Of a DNA stretch of 64,000 bases, positions 11,618 to 22,850 are shown piece by piece. The notes beneath the pieces were generated by a model. The model made no database searches. It saw nothing but the letters and a program-made list of their open reading frames with translations, and was not told the origin of the DNA. The DNA lies in assembly GCA_019722365.1 (NCBI GenBank), contig JADFUC010000218.1, positions 1 through 64,000 on the forward strand, in the 5' to 3' direction. The DNA is from Lithospermum erythrorhizon (taxonomy: Eukaryota; Streptophyta; Magnoliopsida; Boraginales; Boraginaceae). Every line of letters starts with the position of its first letter. Positions within the stretch are counted from its first letter, which is position 1. A program made the translations under genes and the position numbers.

Positions 11618-11660
11618 CCGTGTTCTATAATTTGAGCTTAATATCTCGAAGAAAACGATC

Positions 11661-12828
11661 ATGGGGTGTGTGGCTAATATGTATCTAAATAGAACATTCT
11701 GTGTTGAGGGTGTATCTAGTTCTAGGCATCCCTGCTTTTTGATGGTTCTACTTCACGATTACTAAGAAGCGATCATATGAAATTTTTATGTGTAGAGTAT
11801 GGAAAGAAAGAAAGCAATAGAGGCAGGTGCTAGCTCAATTGAAGTGCAAATCAAAAATGTCGACAACACAAATCTGGTGAGCCGTCACGAAGGCGAATAT
11901 GGTTGCTCTGAATGCAAAGGCTGTAAATCTTCTACATAATGCCATGTGCATGTAGGAGTATGGGAGAATCATGAGCTATAAAATTGCAAAAGAAATTTGC
12001 GACTTGTTGGAAACTGCTCGTATTGGAACGATCAGTGGAAGCGGACTAAGGTTAGATCTTCGACGAAAAGTATCATAAGTTTTGAGATGAAGGAAGGAGA
12101 ATCATGCTTCGATATAAATGAGGAAGGTTGATGTGATCTCGGCAATCTGATCTCAAATGAGTTCTACAGAGAAGAGATAAATGAAAAAATCTTTGAAGCT
12201 ACCGGCGATGACTATGATGGGAAGATATGTCTTATTCTTTGAAGCCAAGGATAATTGAACTATTCCTCACAAAGAACTTCGTTAGTTAGTTGAAGGTTGA
12301 GCAAGTGATAGCTTAAGAAAAAGGTGAGAAGAAAGAATAAGAAATCTTTAGCTCTTGTTGCTGCCAAGGTTGACAAGTTGATTGAAATGAATACTATGAA
12401 GACCACTTGGGATGATGATGTAACTGAAGAGGGATCGGACTGCGAGTTGAGAAGGTGATAATGATGTATCTTTATGGAAAATGACTCCGTGGAGTAGCTT
12501 TGATTACGAATCTAGTTAGCTCTTATTTTGTGTGAGCACGAGATGTGAATGTAAAAATGATAGCATGACATATACTGAATTAAATGAGGCTAATGATATC
12601 ATACTAGATGATTATGCTAAATTGATGAATAAATGTAAAGAATTAACTCTTAACAATAAATGCATGACTACTAGAATATCTGAACTTGAAAATGACATCA
12701 ATGTGTTAAAAGTTGAAGTTGATCTTAAAAGGATGTTCTTCGCAGAAAAAGCTAAAGCCCAGAATGTTGGTCTTAGCAAGTTGAATACCTTTGAATTGCG
12801 AACTAGTAAACTTGATGAAATTTAGGAA
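11661..12828 (+). pseudogene. Copia gag remnant
   Basis: The start reads NMYLNRTFCVEG after an ATG at 11661, a leader known from related plant copia Gag proteins. A later block (about 11898-12025) reads LNAKAVNLLHNAM and then AKEICDLLE, the UBN2-type gag motif. The frame is broken several times between about 11750 and 12480. The last piece (12532-12825, 97 codons) is a helical, probably coiled-coil segment rich in E, K, N and L (TYTELNEAND, ARISELEND-like). No intact CCHC knuckle was found. Normally Gag forms the particle that packages the element's RNA. Confidence 0.7.
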
Positions 12829-13175
12829 TCTCAAAGCCAAAACATGAATAAAGGGGGTTTAGGATATGAAGGTGAGCGTGGATTCTTTATGTGTTGAATG
12901 TTAGATTCAGCTTCCTCACATAAGTTAGATTAGACTAATCCTTCCAATGGTTCAAATTATGCTTTTTACTTCCTCTCGTGTAATAGGTAAACCTCGTTTC
13001 TCTTTGCACCTATTGTGAAAAAAGGTAATCATGTTTAAATCGAGTGTTTTGTTAGTAAATTAGTTGATCATGAAACACTTATAAATGTATCTGAACCAAA
13101 GTGGATAGTCGTAGAACTATTTTTGAAAACTAACCATCGAGATCCAAATCTATCCCAGGTACCCAGTGTGAGAAT

Positions 13176-14350
13176 TTGATCGTGCTAGCGGAGTTAGCCA
13201 CTCACACATCAAAAGAAAATGTATGGATGATCGATAGTGATTGTTCGAGGCACATGGCGGGTAATGCCTCCTTGTTCTTAAAGCTGAGAAATAAAGCTTG
13301 TGGGTCAATTAAGTTTGCAAATGATGAGACCGCTAAAGTTTTAGGTAAACGATGCGTTAGTAAGAAAAATTAAAGATGCTTTCTGTATTGAAGGTGTTAA
13401 ATTTAATTTGTTAAGTGTTAGCCAATTATGTGATAATAATTATGATGTTTCTTTTTCTCCAAATAAGTGTGTTATTTCCCATAAGTTGTCTTCACTTGTT
13501 ATTAATGGTTTTCGTTTAAAGAATGTCTATTGTGTTGATTTTGAGTTGATTGAACCTAGTAATATGTTCTTAAGTGTTGTGCATGATAATGTGAGTTTAT
13601 GGCATCTACGACTAGGGCAGGCGAGTATTGATTTAATTTCCAAACTATCTAAGCATGATCATGTTAGAGGATTGCCTAAAATTAAGTTTAAAAAGGAGCA
13701 ATTATGTGATGCATGTCAACTTAGTAAAATGCATAAAACTTCTTTTAAATCGGTTAATCAAATTTCCACAAAGAATGTGGTTGATTTGTTCTGCGTATAG
13801 ACTTTATTTGGTGAAATGGATGTTGTGAAGTGCAGGTGGATATAGATATGTTTATGTTATAGTTGATTATTATTGTCGGTATCGTGGGTCATTTTGCTAA
13901 TAAAATAATTCTTTTAAAGAGTCTTTTAAGTTACGTAGAAAAGTGACAAATGAAAGAATACGAAATTAAAGCGGTCGGAGTGATCATGGAGCTGAATTCC
14001 AAAATTCGAAATTTGAAGAATTTTGGAATTTTTGTGATAAGCATGGGATTGAACATAATTTCTCAGCTCCTCGAACACCTCAACAAAATGGAGTAGTGGA
14101 GCACAAAAATAGAACTATTCAAGAGATGGGACGTACAATGCTAAATGAGCACAATCTACCAAAGTACTTTTGGGGACATGTCGTGAACCTTAGCGTGTCA
14201 TTATCTTGCTTAGAATTATTCTAAGACCTATTTTAAATAAAACGCCTTATGAATTGTGGTGTGCAGGCCTGCCCACTGTGAATTATTCTAAAGTATTTGG
14301 TTGCAAATGTTATGTTTTAAATACTAAAAGATCAGCTGGTGTATTCCCCA
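13176..14350 (+). pseudogene. Copia protease and integrase remnant
   Basis: The 13176-13373 frame has WMIDSDCSRHMAGN, the copia protease motif in which the usual catalytic DSG has become DSD. The 13408-13800 frame is the zinc-binding N-terminal integrase segment: WHLRLGQAS (family WHxRLGHxS, so the second His is Gln here), then LCDACQLSK. The integrase core lies at about 13840-14190 with YRYVYVIVDYY, SDHGAEFQ, APRTPQQNGVVEH and NLPKYFW. Stops and frameshifts occur between these blocks. The DSD and the lost His argue that the copy is inactive even apart from its frameshifts. Confidence 0.85.
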
Positions 14351-14560
14351 AGTCTAATGAGTCATAGTTTCGCTTAGTTATTCATCGTATAGTATGTCTT
14401 ATGTCATTTTATAATAAAAATGATCAATTTGTTTAAGAATATATTCATGTTTTATTTGATGAGTATAATTCTTTTATTACTAAGAAATTTATTGAAGATG
14501 ATGATGAGTTGTGGTTTTGAGATGGAAAATGTGTCGATTATATTAAAGAACTGCTGGAGG

Positions 14561-14633
<73 letters not shown>
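14561..14633 (+). repeat. Uninterrupted run of 73 A
   Basis: A pure A homopolymer lies inside the copia pol remnant between the integrase and reverse transcriptase parts. It makes the surrounding open frame read as poly-lysine on one strand and poly-phenylalanine on the other. It is not a Gag or Pol feature and may be slippage or an assembly artefact. Confidence 0.9.
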
Positions 14634-14634
<1 letters not shown>

Positions 14635-14699
14635 GGTGGGGGGGCTTGAGAGGAGGATGAAACTCAAAATGCTTGGCCGTGTTCATGGGAGAAGACATG

Positions 14700-15720
14700 A
14701 TGATCTACCTAAGGTAACTTGAGAAGGTAAAGAATCATCCTCCGAATCTTATTATTGGTGATCCACAGCAGGGTATGACTCTTCGTTCTACCATAAATAA
14801 TGTTTGTTTACATAGTATTTATGTCTCCCAATTTGTTCCTTTCAAATGTTAAACAAGCTCTAGATGATCGGGCATGGGTAATATCCATGAGAAAAATAAC
14901 TTGAACAATTTGAAAGATGTAAACTATAATTGGAACTAAATAGTTTTTTAAATGTAAACTTGATAAAACGGTTGTTTTAGTTAATAATGCGAACTTGTTG
15001 TTCAAGGTATAACCAAATCGAGCCGAGGTTGATTTTGATGTAGCATTCCTCACATTGCTAGATTGAAATCCATTAGAATAATATTAACTTTTTGCTAGTC
15101 ATATGAATTTCAAGGCGCATGCGTGGATGTTAAAAGTGCTTTCTAAACTATTTTTGGAAGAAGTTTTGTAAAATAATCCTAGGGTTTGAAGATGTAAAAT
15201 ATCCCAATAATGTTTTTCAAATTAGATAAAGCCACTACGAGATTAAAAAGCAAGTGCCTAGAGATTGGTATGAAAGACTAAGCAAACATTTAATTGTCAA
15301 TGTTTTAAAAGGAAAGCTTCGATTACATGCTTTTTCTTAAACCAAATGCAAACATCTCATAATAGTACAAATATATGTTGATATTATTTTTCGGTTCTCT
15401 GTGATCTATTGTGAGGGTACCGAAAATGATTCTTGATAAGTTCGAGATGAGTATGATGGGTGATCTTGCTTAACCCTCGAGACTCCCAGAGTGAAACAAA
15501 TATATGGATGATGGGATTTTTATTTTACAAAGCAAATTCACAAAAGAGCTTATCAAAAAGTTTGACATAGCGGATGCTAAAGTGATAAGCACGCCGATGG
15601 CCACGCGACAAAGCTCGACAAGGATGAGCAAGGTAAGAGCGTAAATGAGACAATGTATCGAGACTTCTTTATCTTGTGCATCCCAGACATGATATTATAT
15701 GTATTTCGCATTTTGAGGTC
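14700..15720 (+). pseudogene. Copia reverse transcriptase remnant
   Basis: Blocks occur in family order: GDPQQGM (14760s), ACVDVKSAF (about 15118), KQVPRDWYERL (15246-15285), VQIYVDIIF (about 15365-15390, where copia normally has YVDDI, so one catalytic Asp is missing), then MDDGIF, QSKFTKELIKKF, and ISTPMAT (15580s). Frameshifts and stops fall between the blocks. Copia RT copies the element RNA into DNA. This copy cannot. Confidence 0.8.
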
Positions 15721-16342
15721 CTCTCGGAAATTTTTGGGACATAAAAATGATAGGCAAAAGGTTAGAATTTCATAAGAAAGTGTTTTGTAGTTGGCAAGGT
15801 TTCAAATTGCGAAATGGTTGTTGAAAAGTGACTTTTTCGAAGACATCAGGGCATGGATCGGAAGATGATCGGGACTTGGGTGAAGTCCCATTTGCGGTTG
15901 ATGTTGAGCAAATTCACGAGGGGATCGGGAGTTCCATCGGGACTTAATTAGGGACATGGACTAAGTCCGATCAAATGTGATTGCTTCGTGCTTGCGTTCA
16001 CGCCCGATTTCAAAGGATTCCCGTTGGGACTTGGTGAGGATATGGACGACTCATATACAATAGAGGAATAAATAGACCTCGCCCCGAGACTTGATTGGGA
16101 CCGATAATACGACCCAATCGCAGATCGAGAACAAATATAAGAAACCTCATTAGATTTTAGAACAACATTTTTGGAGTTCCGTCCTCATCTCGAGTCATGT
16201 TTTTATTGCTTAATCCTTTTTTATTTAATTTGTTGTGGCATTGGATCATTTGCTATTTTATTTGTGTGCATCTGTGAGAGGATCGCCGTTTTTATTCGCC
16301 TCTGCATATGTGATAATTTGTTATCAACAAAAATGGGGATTT
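15721..16342 (+). other. Copia 3' spacer before the 3' LTR
   Basis: No RNase H motifs were seen. The segment carries repeated GGGACTT / AAGTCC motifs like those in the LTR U3, and an A/T-rich tail before the LTR. A GGGGATTT just left of 16343 may be part of the polypurine tract. Confidence 0.45.
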
Positions 16343-17620
16343 TGTTGATCGAAAGATCTTTGAACTCTTTGTTTTGATGATAAGAAATTACGAATACTAA
16401 TGAGCGTTTTGAATTGACTTATTTCAGTGCGATCGAGGCACATTTCAAGTCATCCATTGAAGATCTAGCTTTCGAAGATTAGTCTTAGTGAATTAGGATC
16501 TTTGTAAGAATTTATATCTATCTATTTTTGAAAAATTAAGAGTGCTTGCCTTTAAAAATGATTTTTACAAATTACACGTCTTAGTAAAATTGAAGTTAAT
16601 TGTTGAATTGGTCGGGAATTCGTATTTGAGTTTGACTAGCACTTAAAACTATTTCAAGTTCGAGTGATATGACTTTGTGTCATAAAAGATTGAACTTAAA
16701 ATAGGGTTAATTGAAAATCGAAACCAAAAACGAAATCCTATTTTTTTGGCTGAAAGCCGCCATCAGGACTTGAGTCGGGACTTTCCTCATGTTTCTTGGA
16801 CGTGGCTTAGCAAGAATTAGTCAGGACTTCACCAAGTCCTGATGCAAGTCCTTAATACGGGTTTCGACTAGCCGTTAGTCTTGGTCGGGACTTGATCGGG
16901 ACATGGTAAAGTCCTGATCCATGTCCTGATCAATTAATTTTTAGAACTTATAAAAGCCAATTCAAAGCAACTTTTCACCTAACTTTTACTAACTTTTTGG
17001 ATGATTTTTTAGCATCATTTTGAGAACTTTCAAAAGCAAAAAGAGTCACTCTTAGATTATTCTAAGAATTAGATTGATAGGATTTCATAGTGCGTTGATT
17101 CAATTATATTGATTGTTGTTTATTGAAATCATCGGTAGTATATTGGGTTCTTAATCGAGGAGATTAAGAGTATTCAAATCCTAAAGCGGGTCTTGGGATT
17201 TCTAGCATAGGATTGCTAGAAGTTGTCGACCATTTGTAATTGGAGTTGCTTGCTTGTACGATCTCGGAGTTAGCTCCATTTTCATAGTTGTGATTTTTCC
17301 CAAAATCCTGAGGTTGGAAGCCGACGATTGAGCACTTAGGGAAGCCGAAGCTCGTTAAAATCGTTAAGTTGTTTCATTCCCGTCTTTCATTTCATTTACT
17401 TTATATTGTTATATATATTGTTCGCCATATTATTTATTCCGCTTTATTGAATATAAATAATTGTTCTAATTTTTTGTCTGTTAATTGTTTGTGGTAGTAT
17501 TATAATTAATTAGTTACAATTTAAATTTGATAAAATTTGTAATTCAATCTTAAAATTAGAAAAATCCAAAAATATACTATAAGCATTATTCAGCACACTC
17601 TAAGGATAGTAATTAGTTCA
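16343..17620 (+). repeat. Copia 3' LTR
   Basis: Direct copy of 10312-11601, about 1278 bp, starting TGTTGATCGAAAG. Many single-base differences and small indels separate the two LTRs, so the insertion is not recent if the sequence is accurate. Confidence 0.85.
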
Positions 17621-17660
17621 AAACTATTCTAGCAAAGAAAAAAAAAAGGGTGCTAAAAAT
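17621..17660. repeat. Right-hand inverted end matching 9745-9770
   Basis: TTCTAGCAAAGAAA then an A run, AGGGTGCTAAAAATTAAAA. The reverse complement matches the sequence at 9745-9770 (TTCTTTGCTAGAA and TTAATTTTAGC cores). See the entry at 9745. Confidence 0.45.
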
Positions 17661-18444
17661 TAAAACTCTTTTAAAAAAAGTACTAGTTAGCCAAATTTCT
17701 CCAATTATTCCCCTAATAATAGTTTTCTAATAGTTATATAATCATGATGATCTAGACCATGAACTTGAAACTCAAAACATTAGTTCCAACTTTTTCCGAA
17801 ACCAATTTGATTGAATCCATATCCCCCAATACCAAGTCCATTCTTTCATTGATATCCTTAACTTGGATACCGTACAATGTTTCAATGCCAACAATGCTCG
17901 AGCAATTCATTTTTTGAAAGGAAAACAAATAAGTTAAGATGTGAGAGACTCATTTGGTAAGTAGAGTGATGCATTAGAAAACAAAGAGATAAAAATCCAT
18001 CACACGGAGATAAGTAATGATAAGCTGCTAATTATATTATAGGAAATAATTCCAATGAAAAGATGGTTTACCTTCTTTTTCATCTATGTTACACTTTTTG
18101 CTCTCATCAAGGCTCATCAAATACAATAGATATTTTCAAGTTCATTATCTTAGTAGTTACAATACTCTTATCCAAAACAAAAGAGATACACTTCAAATAC
18201 CACTAGTAAACAATTAATATTGGACATAATGCATGAATCATCACATATATTTGGTGTGGAACTATTTATCAACATATTTCGAAGGGTCACAACCATCATA
18301 TGTTTAAATATTAACTTGATTGGTATTTACATTTATATTTTTCGTTAAATCGCTTTCTCCCCAATGCGTGTTGGGCATCGATCTTAAGCAATTTAGATAA
18401 ATGCGTGAAAGTCTCTTTAAAGAACAAATGTTATAGATGTCGCT
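17661..18444. other. Intergenic, nothing recognised
   Basis: AT-rich sequence without coding signal or clear repeat. Confidence 0.4.
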
Positions 18445-18643
18445 GCTTCTGATGTCATTTAGTTGATCACGAAATCTTCAAAAGCGATACAACTTGATCA
18501 CCCATTTTTTGAAATATGTCCTAGTGGGTCCCAGCGTCAGATTTTCCGGCAATTAGCTGTTAAATTGGTCGCATGACCACCAGCGTGACTACTTCGTAAG
18601 GGTAATTTAGTAATTTCACTTTGTATTTTTATAAGATTCTTAA
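18445..18643 (-). repeat. 205-bp repeat family, inverted copy
   Basis: The reverse complement contains AAAGTGAAATTACTAAATTACC, GTAGTCACG, TGCCGGAAAATC, TGGGACC, AGGACATATTTC and ATGGGTGATCAAGTTGTATC (each split here from the full match). These occur in the same order in the copies at 19442 and 19661. It forms the left arm of an inverted repeat around an 0.8-kb spacer. Confidence 0.75.
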
Positions 18644-19441
18644 TGGATTAAGTGTACAACAATAAACTCTTGTGAGGGGGAGCGATCGATGTCTGAATGT
18701 ATGAAGTTTTCTTTTCATTCTTAGCTTTTTTGAATTGACCATGTCGGTGTCAAATACGTAGGGATTTCAAAAATCGAGCCCCGACCGTCAATGATTATTG
18801 TGCATCTGACGACCTCTTACCCGACTTCGCGTCCATTTACGTAGAGCATGCTAAATACATATCCACCCCATGTCGCCAATCTTCGGCGTCAAATCGATAA
18901 AGTGCCGGTTTACGCGGCGTAGTCTAACGTTGGCTAAACTTGAAAGTACCCCATGCACTATGGCTGAGAAGTACTGCATCATATATACAAACACACAAAA
19001 TACACAATTAATATACATGCCAATTTAAACATTCCCCGATTGGATACCCTAATTAAAACCCCGAATCAAAACCTAAATCAAAAATCGAATCAAAACCTAA
19101 ATAAAAGCCGAATCAAAATCCAAAATCAAAAGCGTAAATGAAAACCCAAATTAGAAACTACTAAATCAAAAGTAATTAAAAACCCAAATAAATAAACCAC
19201 AGAAAAAATCTCAATTTATAAGAAGACCATTCACAGCACCATAAGCTAGAACTAAATCCTCTTTGGATGAGCGGAGTCTTTGATTAAATAATCCCCAAGG
19301 CATTATTTCTCCTTCAGATTACAAGTAAAAGATTATACAGTTTCAATGTAAGAAAATATGGAACTAAATCCTCTTTGGAAGCAAATTGCTGAAGTGTTTG
19401 CTGAAGTGTAGGCTCTCGATTCTAACAACGTTTTCAATTAT
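18644..19441. other. Spacer between inverted repeat arms
   Basis: No gene seen. A stretch at about 19030-19200 is a degenerate short repeat of AAAACCTAAATCAAAA-type units. AACTAAATCCTCTTTGGA occurs twice (about 19250 and 19364). The spacer may be the interior of a non-autonomous DNA element bounded by the 205-bp repeats. Confidence 0.4.
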
Positions 19442-19660
19442 TAAGAATCTTATGCAAAAATACAAAAGTGAAATTACTAAATTACCGCACAAGAGAAGTA
19501 GTCACGTGAGGGGCACGTGACAATTGCTCAGTCAAGTGCCGGAAAATCGCGGTGGGACCAGGACATATTTCGAGAAAAATGGGTGATCCAAGTTGTATGC
19601 GTTTAAAGATGGGTGATCATTAGTAACGTTATTAGCCAAAGTTAGGTGATCATCCAATAA
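19442..19660 (+). repeat. 205-bp repeat family, tandem copy 1
   Basis: Begins TAAGAATCTTATGCAAAAAT and ends with a TTAGGTGATCATCC-type block. It is inverted relative to 18445-18643 and directly followed by another copy. Confidence 0.75.
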
Positions 19661-19868
19661 ATTCTACAAAAATACAAAGTGAAATTACTAAATTACCACT
19701 ACAGTAGTCACGTGAGAGTCGGCGTAATTGCTGATCGATTAGCGAATCGGCGATTGGGACTCGTAGGACATATTTCGAAAATGGGTGATCAGGGGTTATG
19801 CGTTTCTAAAGATGGGTGATCAACTAGTGACATTGTTATTGTAAAGTTAGGTGATCGTCAGTACACCG
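19661..19868 (+). repeat. 205-bp repeat family, tandem copy 2
   Basis: Same order of blocks as copy 1: AAATTACTAAATTACCAC, GTAGTCACGTGAG, AGGACATATTTCG, ATGGGTGATCA, AAGATGGGTGATCA, GTTAGGTGATCG. Confidence 0.75.
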
Positions 19869-20720
19869 TTTTAAAAAAGCGAAGTCTTCATAGTACTCCC
19901 GGAGACGCATGTTGGGCGCATGGCGTTAAAAATCTTGCGTGTTTTAATGTCGCGCCCCAAACATGTGCATGGTCGTGATTTAACGAAAATATAAAATCCG
20001 TGGGTTGCTTGTTGCATAAGTGATAAAGTGGGACAGCCCCGAGCATAAGTGATGAAATGATTAGGGCGCCGAAGCATGGGTGATGATTCGTGTATTTTAT
20101 CCATTAATAAAATTAAAGGTGATCCTAAAATGCTAACTACATATATAATATCATGGATTTGTGCAAGATATAATTTTTTTTTTTTTAAAAAAAAGAGGAT
20201 TAATAGTGGTTTGCCATTAGTGATTCTAAGGACCAGTGTCGACTTTAGTTCGTTTTTAGATTCGGAAAAATCATTTCGATAATACATTTCGAAGTTTAAC
20301 AGCGAAACTTCGAATAATTTTTTACTCGATAAGCCCGGTGCAATAGAACATATTACTAGATAAAAAATAAAATAAGTATTATATATTGTATAAAATCAAA
20401 TACTACTTTCTTTACTAATTTTGACTTCAAATACAGAAATAGAAAAAATAAATCTTAAAATATTGTATGAAAGAAATCTTAGATATTGAATAAAATAAAA
20501 TATTACTTTCTTAAAATACAAAAAAATTGCTCAAATTTAATGAAGGACCGGGTAACCCACCCATTAGATAGAGTACCAGCCAGGCTCGATAACTTGGATT
20601 CGAAGGTGGCGAAACTCGATAATTTTACTTGTTACTCAAAAGTGCGGGTAATTACCGACTCGTAAAAAGAAAACTTCGGCGGCGAACTTCGGTACCCTTC
20701 GTACCCGGCTCCTTAACCAC
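19869..20720. other. Intergenic, downstream of the ARM gene
   Basis: No supported gene. Open frames at 19871-20287 have no domain. About 20300-20530 is A/T-rich. About 20540-20700 is more mixed and may be a retroelement shred. Confidence 0.4.
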
Positions 20721-20875
20721 ACTATTTGCCACTTATTATTAGTTGACCAGGAAATAGTAGGCCCCTGTTTTTCCATTCAGTCAAGATTTCACTTACATAG
20801 AGCCTACATAGGTTTCAATAAGGAAATGAAACAACTTTCAGTGACTATTCATACATTATACAGGGATAGGATACT

Positions 20876-22546
20876 TCAATTTTTTCTGCTAAACAAGCTT
20901 CTCAATTTTCCCCTTTCTAGCCGCTCAAGTAGCTTCTTGGCACCTGGAACCTCCATATCGATGAGCTTCTTCAAATGAACAATAGCCCCATAAGAAATCA
21001 TCATCTTCTTACATTTCTTGCTTGACGAGAGCAAGAAGAGGCATGAGACTGCATATTTTTTCGCAGTGTTTTGAGGACTTGGATCGAGCAACTGAACCAT
21101 GTTTGGTACACTGTTGTCATCTCTTTTTACTTCCCGGCAGCTATGCGCAAGTGCCATCAAACTCGAGAGTGCTTGTGCTGCAACCTCCCTGGCACTATTT
21201 GTTTTAGCACCTAGCATTTTGACTAGCGGTGGAATACAGCCTGCATCACATATCAGCCTTTTCATATCTGTTGATCTGCAAATTCGACAGATTGCTGATG
21301 CGGCTGCTTGTTGAGCACCCATTGATCCAGATTTCAAAACATGGAGTAATCTAGGAAGTAGACCAAGAGAAATCAATTCGTCATTTGGTACTGAGGCTAC
21401 CAGGTTTCTTAAGGCTCCTGCTGCGGATTCTTGAGGAAGGGGACCGTCCAAATAAGCCAGTAGGGCTGTAATTCCCCCTTCAGAAATCACCAATCTACGG
21501 ATATTGTCATTAGCAGAAGTGAGATTTTGCAAGCATTCAGCTGCATATTCTTTAGATCCCAATAGAATTCCACTATCTAGAAGACTGATCATCACTTTCA
21601 CGATCCCTTCTTCCACAAGTGTCTGACGGACATCGGGCACTGAAGAAATATTCTTCAAGGTACATGCTGCGGCAGACTGTGCAACAGAATCTCCTTTCCG
21701 ACATACATCAATTAGAGGCAAAGTGCCACCATGCCCCACAATTGAACGAGCCGTTTCCACTGACAGAGACAATCTTTGGAGCGAAATTGTAGCCTTCTCT
21801 TTGCACAATACACTACCAGATTCAACTAACCTTATGAGAGGTGGAAGAACACCTTCTGCGACAAGCCAATTCTCACAGGTTCCAGATTCTGCAAGTGCGC
21901 AAATGACAGTAACGGACTTCTCCCTGATTCCATGAGAAGAAGCCGAAAGCAATTGGACAAAAGAGGCAACATTGCTCCGTCCAAGGAAGCCTAAAACATT
22001 CTTTTCATTCTCATTCAAAGCTTCTACTAGGCTTTCAAGAGCTCTGCTTTTTGCTTCCATGTGACCAATCTGAAGTCGAGCAAGTAATTCTCTTATATTA
22101 CTACAGGTCCCGGCATCTGGTTCTGCCGGAGTGCGTGAGGCAAATGATGTAAAAGTGACCTCACTAAGAACTCCAGTTTTGATCAACACCCCACAATCTC
22201 GCAAATTTAAATCTAGTTTTCCGGATACAGAATCTAGATCACTCTGCATCCTCAACTTTCCTTCATACTTTTCTTTCACACACAACTCTGCCAGTTCAAT
22301 AACTTCATCTAATCTCTTGGCAACTACCTGCAATTGTTCCTTACACAATGAATTATTAGAGAAGCATGGATGACTAGACAAATCAGACAATATTGAAGGA
22401 ATCTGTTCTAATTTTGATATTATCATCATCCATCTCCCAAGGAATCCCTTAACTTCCCTTGCCTTCTGCAGCGTCACCTGGACAAGCGCCTGCACCATTG
22501 AAAGCCACTCTTCATTTGAAACATCTTGAACAACATCGTCAACCAT
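20876..22546 (-). CDS. ARM-repeat (armadillo/beta-catenin-like) protein, 556 aa, intact
   Basis: A single-exon coding sequence with no internal stop. The N-terminal ~150 residues form a conserved plant helical region (REVKGFLGRW, MIISKLEQIP, AELCVKEKYEGKLRMQ, LNLRDCGVLIKTGVL). The rest is a series of ARM repeats of about 42 residues (roughly 170-545) with typical LV-x-LL and A-A-x-x-L-x-N-L helices (for example AAGALRNL, AAECLQNL, AAACTLKN, GCIPPLVKML). The basic tail ends RSLFSRKN. Length and layout match a plant ARM family of about 550-575 residues, often labelled ARM-repeat superfamily or vacuolar protein 8-like. ARM repeats are protein-binding surfaces. The partner and pathway cannot be read from sequence, and no U-box, kinase or membrane segment is present. 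The start is the first Met of the frame, and the protein then runs straight into the conserved region. It is the only undamaged gene here, so it is probably under selection. Confidence 0.95.
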   Translation of the reverse strand: MVDDVVQDVSNEEWLSMVQALVQVTLQKAREVKGFLGRWMMIISKLEQIPSILSDLSSHPCFSNNSLCKEQLQVVAKRLDEVIELAELCVKEKYEGKLRMQSDLDSVSGKLDLNLRDCGVLIKTGVLSEVTFTSFASRTPAEPDAGTCSNIRELLARLQIGHMEAKSRALESLVEALNENEKNVLGFLGRSNVASFVQLLSASSHGIREKSVTVICALAESGTCENWLVAEGVLPPLIRLVESGSVLCKEKATISLQRLSLSVETARSIVGHGGTLPLIDVCRKGDSVAQSAAACTLKNISSVPDVRQTLVEEGIVKVMISLLDSGILLGSKEYAAECLQNLTSANDNIRRLVISEGGITALLAYLDGPLPQESAAGALRNLVASVPNDELISLGLLPRLLHVLKSGSMGAQQAAASAICRICRSTDMKRLICDAGCIPPLVKMLGAKTNSAREVAAQALSSLMALAHSCREVKRDDNSVPNMVQLLDPSPQNTAKKYAVSCLFLLSSSKKCKKMMISYGAIVHLKKLIDMEVPGAKKLLERLERGKLRSLFSRKN

Positions 22547-22850
22547 GATTCTGATTCAAGTTAGATCCAAATTTAACCAATTCTTGAAGAAATCTGCACA
22601 AACAAATGTGCAATGCTTAAAGTACAATAGTACGGTGATATTTTAACATCAATAGTTGGAAGCTTCAACCATCAACAGATAATCCTTACATAACCAGATA
22701 ATTCATTCCCTTACAAACAAACTATCTACCGACAAAATAGATTGTTCATACATCAACTTTTTCAATTGAGAGAAGAATAATACAGAAGAGAAGAACCAAA
22801 ACTTTCAGAACTGGCGTCTTAACTGTGAAAAATAATAAAAGATATCATTT
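22547..22850 (-). promoter_or_regulatory. Probable 5' UTR of the ARM gene with possible leader intron
   Basis: On the minus strand the 47 bases before the ATG follow a TTTGTTTGTGCAG, a good plant 3' splice site (AG at 22594-22595). Farther upstream (about 22740-22830) is a pyrimidine-rich TTCTTCTCTTCTGT stretch typical of plant leaders. Leader introns occur in many plant genes, but the donor site and transcription start are not determined here. Confidence 0.35.

Larger units (their letters stand above)
10312..17620 (+). mobile_element. Ty1/copia LTR retrotransposon, decayed, both LTRs present
   Basis: The element has two direct LTRs of about 1.28 kb (10312-11601 and 16343-17620), both starting TGTTGATCGAAAG and ending TTCA. 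An initiator-Met-type primer site follows the 5' LTR, and then gag, protease, integrase and reverse transcriptase remnants occur in copia order. RNase H is not recognisable, so the pol 3' end is probably deleted. Five-base flanks (10307-10311 and 17621-17625) do not match, so the target duplication has decayed or the element has recombined. LTR features (GGGACTT / AAGTCCC motif clusters, long LTR) suggest the Maximus/SIRE group, as an inference. Confidence 0.85.

Noticed and set aside
14420..14722. Frame with a poly-lysine stretch (and its poly-phenylalanine mirror)
   Set aside because: Created by the 73-A run inside a dead copia pol. Not a protein feature.
19030..19200. Telomere-like repeats
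   Set aside because: The AAAACCTAAATC-type units resemble the plant telomere motif only loosely and vary in length. They are more likely a degenerate simple repeat.
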